Source: Candidatus Contubernalis alkalaceticus (GTDB lineage: Bacteria > Bacillota > Dethiobacteria > SKNC01). From it: a stretch of 64,000 nucleotides of DNA. Positions 55,091 to 63,422 of the stretch are shown in pieces. The DNA lies in NCBI RefSeq assembly GCF_022558445.1, contig NZ_CP054699.1:1072001-1136000 (forward strand). The letters run 5' to 3'. Every line of letters begins with the position of its first letter. Positions within the stretch are counted from its first letter, which is position 1. Position numbers and translations under genes: made by a program. The notes beneath the pieces were generated by a model. That model did not search any database and was not told the origin of the DNA. It saw only the letters and a list, made by a program, of their open reading frames with translations.

Positions 55091-56188
55091 ATGAGATTTT
55101 TTAGAAAACAATTTTTAGATATTCTGGAATGGGAAGATCGGGGTCAAGAAATCCTTGTTTATAAATATCCCATGGAAGATAATGAAATTCAAAACGGGGG
55201 GAAACTGGTGGTCCGCCCTGGGCAGGGAGCAATTTTTGTTAATGAAGGAAAGATTGCTGATGTTTTTTTAGAGCCGGGCACGTATACTTTAAGCACTCAG
55301 ACACTTCCAGTTCTAACTAACCTAAAGAGCTGGTCATACGGATTCAAATCACCTTTTAAATCGGATGTTTATTATGTTAGCACCAAACGTTTTTTGGATC
55401 AAAAGTGGGGAACCCCTAAGCCGGTATTGATCCCAGATCCCAAGTTTGAACAGGTAGAGATTAAGGCCTTTGGGACTTTTTCTTTTCGTGTAATGGACCC
55501 GGCTTTGCTTTTGATTGATGTGACCAGCACAAACAAGGTATACACGGTGGAGGACATCCGTGGGCAGTTAAGAAGTTATATTATATCTAATTTTTCTCCT
55601 ATGGTGGCAAATCAGGGGGTAACTATAGCAGAGTTAATTCAAAACTACCAGATTATTGATGAAGCAGTTTTAGGTTCTGTTAATGAAAGGTTTCAGAAGC
55701 TGGGCCTGGAAATGATATCTTTTGTTACGCAGAACATTTCTCTTCAAAAAGAACTTCAAGATGCTATTCGCAAACGATCCTCTGTCAATATTTTAGGCAG
55801 TATTGATAATTATAGTCAGATTAATATGGTGGATGCAATGAAAGAAAGTGTAAAGAATCCCGGCATGAACGCTATGAATCAGGCGGGCATGGGTATGGGT
55901 ATGGGCATGGGCATGGGAAATGCCATGGCTCAGAATATGCAGAGGAAGGGAACTGACCAGACTCCTCAACAGCAACCTCCTCAACAACAACCCCATGCAC
56001 CTAAAGGGGGAGGAATTAACTGTTCGCAATGTGGCACAGCTGCCACTGAAGATGCATTATTCTGTAGAAAATGTGGAACAAAAATTCAGACGGCTCCTGC
56101 AGAAGATGTGTTTTGCTCCAAATGCGGGGGCAAGAATAAAAATGATTCTTTGTTCTGCTCAAAGTGCGGCAGCAGCCTCAGTGGATAG
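55091..56188 (+). CDS. SPFH-domain protein with double zinc ribbon (YdjI-like)
   Basis: A 365-residue protein similar to YdjI of Bacillus: an SPFH/virion-core region (about 5-240), then a Met-Gly-rich low-complexity run (about 259-285), a Gln/Pro stretch, and two C-terminal CxxC-CxxC zinc ribbons (CSQCG...CRKCG and CSKCG...CSKCG). YdjI recruits PspA to membranes in Bacillus, fitting the adjacent pspA. Start ATG 55091 has GGGAGGA upstream; an earlier in-frame start at 55061 is possible. Confidence 0.85.
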   Translation: MRFFRKQFLDILEWEDRGQEILVYKYPMEDNEIQNGGKLVVRPGQGAIFVNEGKIADVFLEPGTYTLSTQTLPVLTNLKSWSYGFKSPFKSDVYYVSTKRFLDQKWGTPKPVLIPDPKFEQVEIKAFGTFSFRVMDPALLLIDVTSTNKVYTVEDIRGQLRSYIISNFSPMVANQGVTIAELIQNYQIIDEAVLGSVNERFQKLGLEMISFVTQNISLQKELQDAIRKRSSVNILGSIDNYSQINMVDAMKESVKNPGMNAMNQAGMGMGMGMGMGNAMAQNMQRKGTDQTPQQQPPQQQPHAPKGGGINCSQCGTAATEDALFCRKCGTKIQTAPAEDVFCSKCGGKNKNDSLFCSKCGSSLSG

Positions 56189-56378
56189 TAAGAAATGTGT
56201 TACTGTAAACCTCAACCATTATAAATTTTTGAGGAAAGACAAAGAAGTAAGTTTGTGTTATACTTATATCGAAATTTATAAATATGCTTGATTAATTTAG
56301 GTATGCTAAGATAAGTTTTTTTAGGTAGAAAACAGCAGAAGAATGATGGAAAAAGCGATATAAGTTGAGGTGGATTAA

Positions 56379-56909
56379 ATGCAGGATAAAAAAGGGCTTG
56401 TGTTGGTGTATACAGGGAAAGGCAAGGGAAAGACCACGGCCGCACTAGGATTGGCTCTAAGGGCTACGGGTCATGACGAAAAGATATTTCTTCTTCAATT
56501 TAAAAAATGTGACCCAAACTACGGGGAGATTAAGGCAATTAACAAGTACCTGCCAAATATAAAGTTTGTCCAGACAGGAAGAAACCGTATTTCTCCAGAA
56601 GGAATATTGGTTGAAGATGACAGCAGTCTGGCCTGGAATGGATTTGTACTGGGAAAAGAAGCCGTTATGAGTGGGAAATACGACCTGGTGATTTTTGATG
56701 AAATTAATGTGGCTGTTGATTATGGTGTGCTGCCGTTGGAGGAAGTTTTGAAAATGCTGTCCCAGCGCCCCAGTCACGTGGATATAGTATTAACCGGAAG
56801 AAATGCTCATCAAGATATTATAGATGCAGCTGATATGGTGAGTGAAGTAAAAATGATCAAACACCACTATAAAACTGGTGTTAAAGCTAGAGCAGGTATG
56901 GAGTTTTAA
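56379..56909 (+). CDS. cobO: Cob(I)alamin adenosyltransferase, CobO/BtuR type
   Basis: A 176-residue CobA/CobO/BtuR-type enzyme that attaches the adenosyl group of ATP to cob(I)alamin or cobyrinic acid a,c-diamide. The P-loop YTGKGKGKTTAALG at residues 11-24, VIFDEINVAVDYG and VLTGRNAHQDIIDAAD are diagnostic. Complete. It precedes an XRE regulator by 37 bases and a corrinoid protein, so it may serve corrinoid salvage or repair for the methyltransferase locus rather than general B12 synthesis. Confidence 0.93.
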   Translation: MQDKKGLVLVYTGKGKGKTTAALGLALRATGHDEKIFLLQFKKCDPNYGEIKAINKYLPNIKFVQTGRNRISPEGILVEDDSSLAWNGFVLGKEAVMSGKYDLVIFDEINVAVDYGVLPLEEVLKMLSQRPSHVDIVLTGRNAHQDIIDAADMVSEVKMIKHHYKTGVKARAGMEF

Positions 56910-56946
56910 TAATACAAAACTTTGATAAAGGGAGTGTGTTTTTAGC

Positions 56947-57714
56947 ATGCCTGGAAACAGAATTAGAGAGTTTCGCCTGGAAAGGGGGCTGACTTTGGGA
57001 CAGTTAGCAGAAATGTCTGGTTTGTCGGCTTCTTATTTAAGTACTATAGAACGTGGATTAAAAAAACCTTCGGTTCCAGCCCTAAAGCAGATCAGTGAAG
57101 CGCTGAATGTATCCCCAGCATTAATTATTCACAGCGAAGAGGACAAGTTTACCGGAGAAAAGCTTCGATTTTTAAGGGAGGGAAGGGGAATATCTGTAGA
57201 AGAACTGGCAGAGATTAGCGACCTTCCTGCAGAGTTGATATATAAGTTTGAATCTGATGAGGTAGAGCCGGACTATGAACAGTTAGAACGGCTGGCTGAA
57301 GCATTAAATTTTACCATTACCTATTTTGTAGAAAAAAGCTATTACAAGACCAGTATTGGCACACGCCTTAAACAGATTCGAGAATCCCAGGGGCTTACGG
57401 TAGCCGCTTTGGCAGATAAAGTTGATGTTTCTGTGGGGTTGATTAGTCAAATAGAAAGCAACTATACAATTCCTTCCCTGGACACCCTTGAAAAAATTGC
57501 TAACAGTCTAGGGACAACTCTTCATTATTTTTTAATGGAACACGAGAAAGTGGATAACCTTTTATCTTCATTAGGTCCAGATATCTTGGAACTGCTTAGT
57601 GACCATAAGGTCCAGTCGGTACTGCGTTCTGTCAGTGATTATAATTCCAATGAACTTCGTTATGTTCTAAATTATCTTCAGTTTTTCAAGAGAAACAGAA
57701 AAATCCTTTCTTAA
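56947..57714 (+). CDS. Regulator with three XRE helix-turn-helix domains
   Basis: A 255-residue protein with three consecutive HTH_3 domains at about residues 5-60 (RIREFRLERGLTLGQLAEMS), 70-125 (LRFLREGRGISVEELAEI) and 137-192 (LKQIRESQGLTVAALADKV), then a short helical tail. Single or double XRE domains are common; three in one chain are unusual. It lies between cobO and the corrinoid-protein gene and is likely the locus regulator. The middle domain has the weakest recognition helix and may serve dimerisation. Confidence 0.85.
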   Translation: MPGNRIREFRLERGLTLGQLAEMSGLSASYLSTIERGLKKPSVPALKQISEALNVSPALIIHSEEDKFTGEKLRFLREGRGISVEELAEISDLPAELIYKFESDEVEPDYEQLERLAEALNFTITYFVEKSYYKTSIGTRLKQIRESQGLTVAALADKVDVSVGLISQIESNYTIPSLDTLEKIANSLGTTLHYFLMEHEKVDNLLSSLGPDILELLSDHKVQSVLRSVSDYNSNELRYVLNYLQFFKRNRKILS

Positions 57715-57750
57715 TAATCTTAAAAACTATTTTATTAAGGAGCAATTAAA

Positions 57751-58434
57751 ATGTCTGAAGAGAGAGCAAAAGAACTTTTTAATGAATTAAAACAGGGAGT
57801 TATTATCTTTGACGAAGAAAGAGTTGCTTCTGCGGCACAGGCTGTGGTTGACGAAGGAATCGATGCATTCAAGGCAATTAATCAAGGGTTGGTCCCAGGG
57901 ATGGAAGAGGTTGGGGATTTATATGAAAAGCAGGAATATTTTATATCAGAGCTATTATTGTGTGCAGAAGCCTTATATGCGGGACTAAACATATTGGAAC
58001 CCAATATGAAAAAAAGGAAAGCCAGGGTGTCCGGAGCTTTAATCATTGGGGTGGTTCAGGGTGATGTACATGATATTGGAAAAAATATTATAAAAATGGT
58101 TTTTGAAGTAACAGGTTTTGAAATTCACGATTTAGGCCGAGATGTTCCTGTGGAAGAATTTGTGGAGAAAGCATTAAGTATCGACGTCGATATCGTTTGT
58201 CTTTCAGCTATGATGACCACCACCATGGTAAATATGAAGGAGGTCATTTTACGCATAAAAGAGAAGAATCCAAATGTGAAAGTTCTTATAGGGGGAGCTC
58301 CTGTTAATGAAGACATAGCCCAAAGGTATGGAGCAGACGGATATGCAGATGACCCTAAAAATGCCATACAAAAAGCAGTCGATCTTTTAAGTGTGTTGAA
58401 GGAAATAGTTGAGGATAAAGATTTATCATCATAA
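57751..58434 (+). CDS. Corrinoid (methyl-B12) protein, MtaC/MttC-like
   Basis: A 227-residue two-domain methyltransferase corrinoid protein. Residues 1-90 form the helical cap; residues 92-215 form the Rossmann-type cobalamin domain, whose GDVHDIGKN motif (104-112) carries the axial ligand His107, followed by LSAMMTTTM and IGGAPVN loops that hold the nucleotide tail. Such proteins carry methyl groups between a substrate-specific methyltransferase and a second enzyme. Starts 36 bases after the regulator. Substrate class cannot be read from this protein. Confidence 0.93.
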   Translation: MSEERAKELFNELKQGVIIFDEERVASAAQAVVDEGIDAFKAINQGLVPGMEEVGDLYEKQEYFISELLLCAEALYAGLNILEPNMKKRKARVSGALIIGVVQGDVHDIGKNIIKMVFEVTGFEIHDLGRDVPVEEFVEKALSIDVDIVCLSAMMTTTMVNMKEVILRIKEKNPNVKVLIGGAPVNEDIAQRYGADGYADDPKNAIQKAVDLLSVLKEIVEDKDLSS

Positions 58435-58827
58435 AGTTTGAACTAATAAGTCTAATATTACCATAGCTAATAATTCTCTGAATTGTTAGAAAATGATTGA
58501 CATAATATATTATGTTTGATATTATCGGAGAAATATTAGAATTATTTGATAAATAAAAAGGGTCAGAAAAATTTGTTGGCCGTTGAAGTTTAGTAACAGT
58601 AAAATATTTTTTATTTTGCTGTCAGCAGGATTAACCAATGGTCTATCGTGGGGAAATAGGAAGAAAAATTGTTTTGTTATGCCGATGTTTAGTACTGGCA
58701 AAACAAGGCTTTTATGAATTAACTAGTATTTTGCCTGAAAATCACATGATTAACAGAAAGGAGGTAATGTCAAACCGGTAAAAAATTATTAAAAATTGAA
58801 TAAGTAAAAAGCAAGAAGGGGGATTTT
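58435..58827. other. 393-base regulatory gap before the MFS gene
   Basis: No gene. It holds the MFS promoter with an embedded palindrome (58497-58525) and a hairpin (58596-58606 with 58612-58622, one mismatch) in the predicted 5' leader. No B12-box sequence was recognised, so a cobalamin riboswitch is not claimed. Confidence 0.6.
58497..58525 (+). promoter_or_regulatory. MFS-gene promoter with a perfect 16-bp operator in the spacer
   Basis: Consensus TTGACA (58497-58502), 17-base spacer, TATTAT (58520-58525). The palindrome ACATAATATATTATGT (58500-58515) is perfect and overlaps the -35 and spacer, a classic repressor position. Predicted leader is nearly 300 bases. Confidence 0.75.
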
Positions 58828-60066
58828 ATGGATAAACCAAAATTTTTCTATGGATGGGTAATAGTATTTATTTCGTTTTTAATGCTCCTGGTTACCAGTG
58901 GGATTGTATTGTCTTTTGGAATCTTTATGAAACCATTAACATCAGAATTTCAATGGGACAGAACGGCTGTTTCCATTGCTGTTTCTTCATTTATGCTGGT
59001 CCAAGGTTTGCTGTCCCCTCTAGTAGGCCGGTTAATAGACCGATACGGCCCTAAGATTGTGGTTACCCTGGGTGTGTTTATACTGGGTGTTACTCTGATC
59101 ATATTTGGACAGGTTAATTCATATTTTATGTTTTTCTTTACTTATGGAATATTGGCAGCGATTGGTTACAGCACTACTACTTTAATGACCAATTCAGTAC
59201 TTATTACCAAGTGGTTTACAGAGAAGAAAGGGTTGGCGCTGGGATTGTCTATGACCGGTTTTCCTTTAGGCCCTTTAGTATTTTCACCCTTCATCGGATA
59301 TTTAATTGTAACCTTTGATTGGCGTACTGCTGCTCTTATCCTTGGAGGCTTGTTAATTGTTTTGCTGATGCCTTTAGTGTTGTTGTTAGTCAAAGATAAT
59401 CCGGAAACCGCAGCTAATAAAGCAGTGGATGATGGAGAAAGGAAAAAGGTAACTTTCAAAGGCCTTCTTGCCAACAAACAGTATTTAAAACTAGCCGGAG
59501 CCTATTTTGGATGTGGATATACCATGTCTATGATAAGTACACACTTCCCCGCCAATGCTACTGATCTGGGTCTGGACCCCCTGGTAGCCGCTACTGCTTT
59601 TGGGATAATGGGTGGGTTTGCTGCTGTGGGAACTACCTCCGCAGGAGCTCTTTCAGATAAGTTTGGGCGTAAAAATATCTTGTCTATTGTGTATTTTATG
59701 AGGTTCGCAGCTTTAATGGTCTTTGCTTTTGCTTACTCTCCTGTCACTTTATATGTGGGAGCGGTGATATTTGGCCTTTCCTGGACTACCACCGGCCCTC
59801 TAACCTCTGCTCTTACCGGGGATATTTGGGGGGTTAAGGTTATGGGAACGGTGTTCGGTTTTGTGTTCTTGTCCCATCAGATTGGTGCGGCGCTGGGGGC
59901 ATACTTGGGAGGGTATATATTTGATTATACTGAGAGTTACCAAATGGCCTTCCTGTCCGGAGCATTGATTTTGTTTATATCTGGAATAAATAGTTTTTTA
60001 ATACAGGAGTCATCCAAAGAGCCCGGAGTTCCAGTAAAGGAGAGTTATCAAACAAAAGAATTGTAA
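58828..60066 (+). CDS. MFS transporter, oxalate/formate antiporter-like group
   Basis: A 412-residue major facilitator with 12 predicted membrane segments. It opens FYGWVIVFISFLMLL, and the motif A loop GRLIDRYGPK lies between helices 2 and 3, patterns of the OFA (oxalate:formate) and monocarboxylate-type MFS group. The second half has the matching SDKFGRKN loop. Substrate is likely a small organic anion or zwitterion; in this locus it might be the methyl donor compound. Good GGGGG site; its own promoter. Confidence 0.85.
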   Translation: MDKPKFFYGWVIVFISFLMLLVTSGIVLSFGIFMKPLTSEFQWDRTAVSIAVSSFMLVQGLLSPLVGRLIDRYGPKIVVTLGVFILGVTLIIFGQVNSYFMFFFTYGILAAIGYSTTTLMTNSVLITKWFTEKKGLALGLSMTGFPLGPLVFSPFIGYLIVTFDWRTAALILGGLLIVLLMPLVLLLVKDNPETAANKAVDDGERKKVTFKGLLANKQYLKLAGAYFGCGYTMSMISTHFPANATDLGLDPLVAATAFGIMGGFAAVGTTSAGALSDKFGRKNILSIVYFMRFAALMVFAFAYSPVTLYVGAVIFGLSWTTTGPLTSALTGDIWGVKVMGTVFGFVFLSHQIGAALGAYLGGYIFDYTESYQMAFLSGALILFISGINSFLIQESSKEPGVPVKESYQTKEL

Positions 60067-60180
60067 AGCCGATTATGGAAAGTAGTATGCCCTCTGGAGG
60101 TGCTGAGGCGGCAGTATCAGAAAGGATAAATTTCAGCTGTATTTTATAGATTTAAAAAATATAAATGGGCTGGTGAAAAT

Positions 60181-61080
60181 ATGAAGGTTAAAATTGTAAG
60201 CGGTTTTTTGGGTTCAGGAAAAACAACATTAGTTAAACATCTTTTGGAGCACAGTGGTCCAGGTACAGCAGTACTGGTTAATGAATTCGGTGATGTGGGA
60301 ATTGATGGGGAACTGTTTCAGGGGGAAAATGTGGACATTGTTGAGCTGCCCAGTGGATGTATCTGTTGTGCCCTTAAGAATGACTTGATTTTAAGTATTA
60401 ATGAGTTATATGAAAAGGTGGATCCTAAAATTTTAATTATTGAACCTTCAGGGGTAGCAACTCTGTCGGATGTCATGGAAAGCCTTACCATTGAATTGAT
60501 TAAAGCACCTATAGAACTAGAAGCCATAATTACAGTGATTGAACCAGATCTGCTTTTGGAAGACCAGGAATTTGAAAACCTTGGCAGGTTTTATTACGAT
60601 CAGATAGGGAATGCAGACCTGATTTTAATCAACAAATGTGACATTAATCCACCGGAGGATATTGAAAAGGCAGCAGGAATACTGCAAAAGATTAACCCTA
60701 CAGCTACCATTATGCCTGCGGTATACTGTGAAGTTACCCTACCGGTACTGGTAAGCAGTGGTGAAGTTAAAATGAAAGATGAACATCACCATCATCATGA
60801 AGGCGAACACAGTCTAAAATCTCTTGCATACAGGCGCAATGGTAACTTTGACCCGGAAAAGGTTAAAGAGTTCTTGGCACAACTGGTGAAGGGTGATTTT
60901 GGCCGAGTTTACCGGGCAAAGGGATTCTTTCAAGGAGTAGAAGGCAGCTATCATTTTGAGTTGGTTAGGGATAAGTGGGAGATAAGCAGTTGGGAAAAAC
61001 CTCTAAATGAAAGCAAATTTGTTATTATTGGAGAAAGTCTGCCTGATTTAGGCAGTCAGGTTGATTTGACGGCTGTTTAA
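60181..61080 (+). CDS. CobW/CobW-C type GTPase with His-rich loop
   Basis: A 299-residue COG0523 G3E GTPase. The P-loop GFLGSGKTT is at residues 8-16, the metal-binding CxCC motif (Cys60, Cys62, Cys63) is in PSGCICC, and NKCD is the G4 base-recognition motif. A His-rich insert (DEHHHHHEGEH) near residue 200 suggests Zn, Co or Ni handling, and a CobW-C domain follows. These proteins load metal into client enzymes. Zinc for the adjacent UroD/MtaA-type enzyme or cobalt for corrinoids are plausible targets. Confidence 0.9.
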   Translation: MKVKIVSGFLGSGKTTLVKHLLEHSGPGTAVLVNEFGDVGIDGELFQGENVDIVELPSGCICCALKNDLILSINELYEKVDPKILIIEPSGVATLSDVMESLTIELIKAPIELEAIITVIEPDLLLEDQEFENLGRFYYDQIGNADLILINKCDINPPEDIEKAAGILQKINPTATIMPAVYCEVTLPVLVSSGEVKMKDEHHHHHEGEHSLKSLAYRRNGNFDPEKVKEFLAQLVKGDFGRVYRAKGFFQGVEGSYHFELVRDKWEISSWEKPLNESKFVIIGESLPDLGSQVDLTAV

Positions 61081-61391
61081 CGCATAAGCAGGAAAAATAG
61101 TCAGGAAACTCTGGGTTCTTTTATTAAGGCATTTTTATTTTTGTCAATATCCTAGTAAAACTACAGGAATTATAACTTATTATCAGTAAAAACTGTTTTT
61201 TAAAATCTTAGAAAGCAGTGTAAAAAATGTATTTTACCAGGTAATATATTTGCCTGCTTTTTCAAAAAAATACATAATAAGGAGGTTGAAAAGGAAAAAA
61301 AGAATAAAGGAATTATTCATTTTTAATTAATGGACAAGCAATTTACTGTACGGTCTGAAAAATTTATTCAAAAATTAAAGGGGGATAATTA
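61081..61391. other. 311-base gap before the UroD/MtaA-type gene
   Basis: No gene. A 7-bp repeat, AAAGCAG (61212-61218) and CTGCTTT (61254-61260), ends in a short T-run and may terminate the upstream gene. A small CAGT/ACTG hairpin with six Ts occurs near 61184-61201. No convincing promoter for the next gene was found. Confidence 0.4.
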
Positions 61392-62453
61392 ATGAGTATT
61401 AAAGACGAAATGACATCTTTGGAGAGAGTCGTCGCTGCGGTAACTTATCAAAAGCCGGACAGGGTTCCTGTAGCACCACTTTTTAGCGGTGCTGCCAGCC
61501 GGATAACCGGGGTACCCTTTGACAAATGGTCTATGGATGCGGAAATGATAGCTCAATCTTTCTTACATTCTCAAGAAATTATTGATTTTGACTGTTTTGT
61601 TACTTTGATTGACCTTTCTCTGGAGGCGTATGATTTTGGTCAGAAAGTGATTTTCCCTAAAAACAGTACTGCTTATTCTGATACCAGTGATCCCATGATA
61701 AAAACTGCTGATGATTATTATAAAATTAAAAAAATTGACCCTACTCAAACCCCCAGGATGAAAATGTTAATTGATGCAACTAAGACATTAAGTAAGGCTA
61801 AAGGCAAAGAGGTGGGCATCGTTGGTTTTGTTTATGGCCCTTTAGGAGTTTTATCCCAGATGCGGGGGCATGAGCGCCTTTTTAAAGACTGCCTGAAAAA
61901 TCCAGATGCGGTTCTTCATGCCCAGGATGCAATTACTGATACCATTATTGACTTTGCTTTGGCCCAGATTGAGGCGGGAGCTCATGCTATATGTATTGAC
62001 ACTCTGTATGCCTCGGGAAGTATTATGAGTAAAAAGATGTGGGAGAAGATGGAAGCGGAACACTGTAAGAAGTTTGCCGAGGCCATACATAAGGCCGGGG
62101 TTCCTCTAATTGCCCATAACTGCGGCAATGATATCTACTTTGATGTTCATGAAAAATGGATGAAACCTGCTGCCATTTCTCACGCTTATCCCGCTGATGA
62201 TTGCAAAGATTGGGCTGAACATGCTGAAAAGTGGGGGAAAGAAATTGTAACCATAGGATACCTGACTCCCTCTATGACCGGCCTGATGATGACTCCTGAA
62301 GAGGTTATGGAAGAATGCCGCCGGGAATTTGAAACTTTTAAAGATTGTAACGGCGGATTTATTCTGGCCTGTGGATGTGAGTTTCCACCTAACGGCCATC
62401 TCTTGAACGCTATGGCCATGGTTCAGGGTTCTAAAGCCTACTGCAGATATTAA
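61392..62453 (+). CDS. UroD/MtaA-family corrinoid methyltransferase
   Basis: A 353-residue protein of the uroporphyrinogen decarboxylase superfamily, methyltransferase branch (MtaA/CmuA-like). The zinc-site pattern HNC (His242, Cys244) with a later Cys in ACGCEFPP (327/329) is present, which decarboxylases lack. Members move methyl groups between corrinoid proteins and thiol or tetrahydrofolate acceptors, or take them from methyl donors. It probably works with the corrinoid protein at 57751. No MttB or MtaB-type gene is visible, so it could be the substrate enzyme itself. Confidence 0.85.
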   Translation: MSIKDEMTSLERVVAAVTYQKPDRVPVAPLFSGAASRITGVPFDKWSMDAEMIAQSFLHSQEIIDFDCFVTLIDLSLEAYDFGQKVIFPKNSTAYSDTSDPMIKTADDYYKIKKIDPTQTPRMKMLIDATKTLSKAKGKEVGIVGFVYGPLGVLSQMRGHERLFKDCLKNPDAVLHAQDAITDTIIDFALAQIEAGAHAICIDTLYASGSIMSKKMWEKMEAEHCKKFAEAIHKAGVPLIAHNCGNDIYFDVHEKWMKPAAISHAYPADDCKDWAEHAEKWGKEIVTIGYLTPSMTGLMMTPEEVMEECRREFETFKDCNGGFILACGCEFPPNGHLLNAMAMVQGSKAYCRY

Positions 62454-62480
62454 TAATTAAAGATTATCATGGTGGATTGG

Positions 62481-62524
62481 AGAATAGAGAGTAAGGAGGG
62501 GTTCCCCTCCTCATCTCTATTTCT
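62481..62524 (+). terminator. Hairpin after the UroD/MtaA-type gene
   Basis: Two stacked stems, AATAGAGA/TCTCTATT outside and AGGAGGGG/CCCCTCCT inside, with a two-base loop (62483-62521), then a T-rich stretch. Confidence 0.75.
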
Positions 62525-62590
62525 GTTTAATCTGTTTAAACATTTTAAAAAAGTTTTAGAATTTAGGTTAATGAAAGGAATGCATGTCTT

Positions 62591-63403
62591 TTGAAAACAT
62601 TGAAATTGGAAGAATTTTATCTAAAAGAGGAGCCTTTTTATATCCCTCAGGAAAATGAATTACAACTTTTTGAGTTAGCCTATCATCAGCAAATCCCAGT
62701 TATGCTGAAAGGGCCCACAGGCTGTGGAAAAACACGCTTTCTAGAACATATGGCTTTCAGGCTTAATCGTCCCTTAATTACTATTGCCTGCCATGAGGAT
62801 CTAACTACTGGTGATTTGGTAGGAAGGTTCCTGCTTAAGGGAGAGGATACTGTGTGGGTAGATGGTCCACTTACCCGGGCTGTTCGTCATGGTGCAATAT
62901 GTTATCTAGATGAAGTGGTGGAAGCCCGTAAGGATACTGTTGTTGCCATTCACCCTTTGACGGATGATCGCAGAATACTTCCCCTGGAAAAGATGGGTGA
63001 AGTGATTAAAGCGGATGAGAATTTTATGCTGGTTTGTTCCTATAATCCTGGTTATCAAACTATATTAAAGGATCTAAAGCAGAGTACCAAGCAGAGGTTC
63101 ATTTCTATGGAATTTGGTTTTCCGGAAGCTGATATAGAGAAGAAGATTCTAATAAAGGAGTCCGGTGTAAAGGAACAAATAGCGGAAAAAATTATTCAGA
63201 TTGGCAGCCAGTTCCGTAACCTAAAGAATAAGGGCCTGGAAGAAGGCGTCAGCACCCGGCTCATGATTTATGCTGGAAAACTAATTGGCTCCGGAGTTTC
63301 CCTGAAAGAGGCTGTTCGCACAGCCATGATCTATCCTATTACAGATGATGCTTACATGCATAAAGGGCTGGGAGAACTGGTGGATGCTGCCGTAGAAGAA
63401 TAG
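62591..63403 (+). CDS. MoxR/NorQ/CbbQ-type AAA ATPase
   Basis: A 270-residue MoxR-family AAA+ ATPase. Walker A GPTGCGKT (residues 41-48), Walker B AICYLDEVVEA (about 105-115) and the sensor region CSYNPGYQ are present. NorQ, NirQ and CbbQ relatives act with a VWA-domain partner to insert metals or reactivate enzymes such as Rubisco and nitric oxide reductase. TTG 62591 is the likely start, with GAAAGGA upstream. It sits 137 bases after the UroD/MtaA-type gene and 19 before a gene of matching context. Confidence 0.9.
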   Translation: MKTLKLEEFYLKEEPFYIPQENELQLFELAYHQQIPVMLKGPTGCGKTRFLEHMAFRLNRPLITIACHEDLTTGDLVGRFLLKGEDTVWVDGPLTRAVRHGAICYLDEVVEARKDTVVAIHPLTDDRRILPLEKMGEVIKADENFMLVCSYNPGYQTILKDLKQSTKQRFISMEFGFPEADIEKKILIKESGVKEQIAEKIIQIGSQFRNLKNKGLEEGVSTRLMIYAGKLIGSGVSLKEAVRTAMIYPITDDAYMHKGLGELVDAAVEE

Positions 63404-63422
63404 TAGAGAGGGTGGATTTTTA

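Noticed and set aside
58435-58827. Cobalamin riboswitch before the MFS gene
   Set aside because: The position and the corrinoid context invite it, but I found no B12-box-like sequence or the conserved core, only a simple hairpin and the palindromic promoter.
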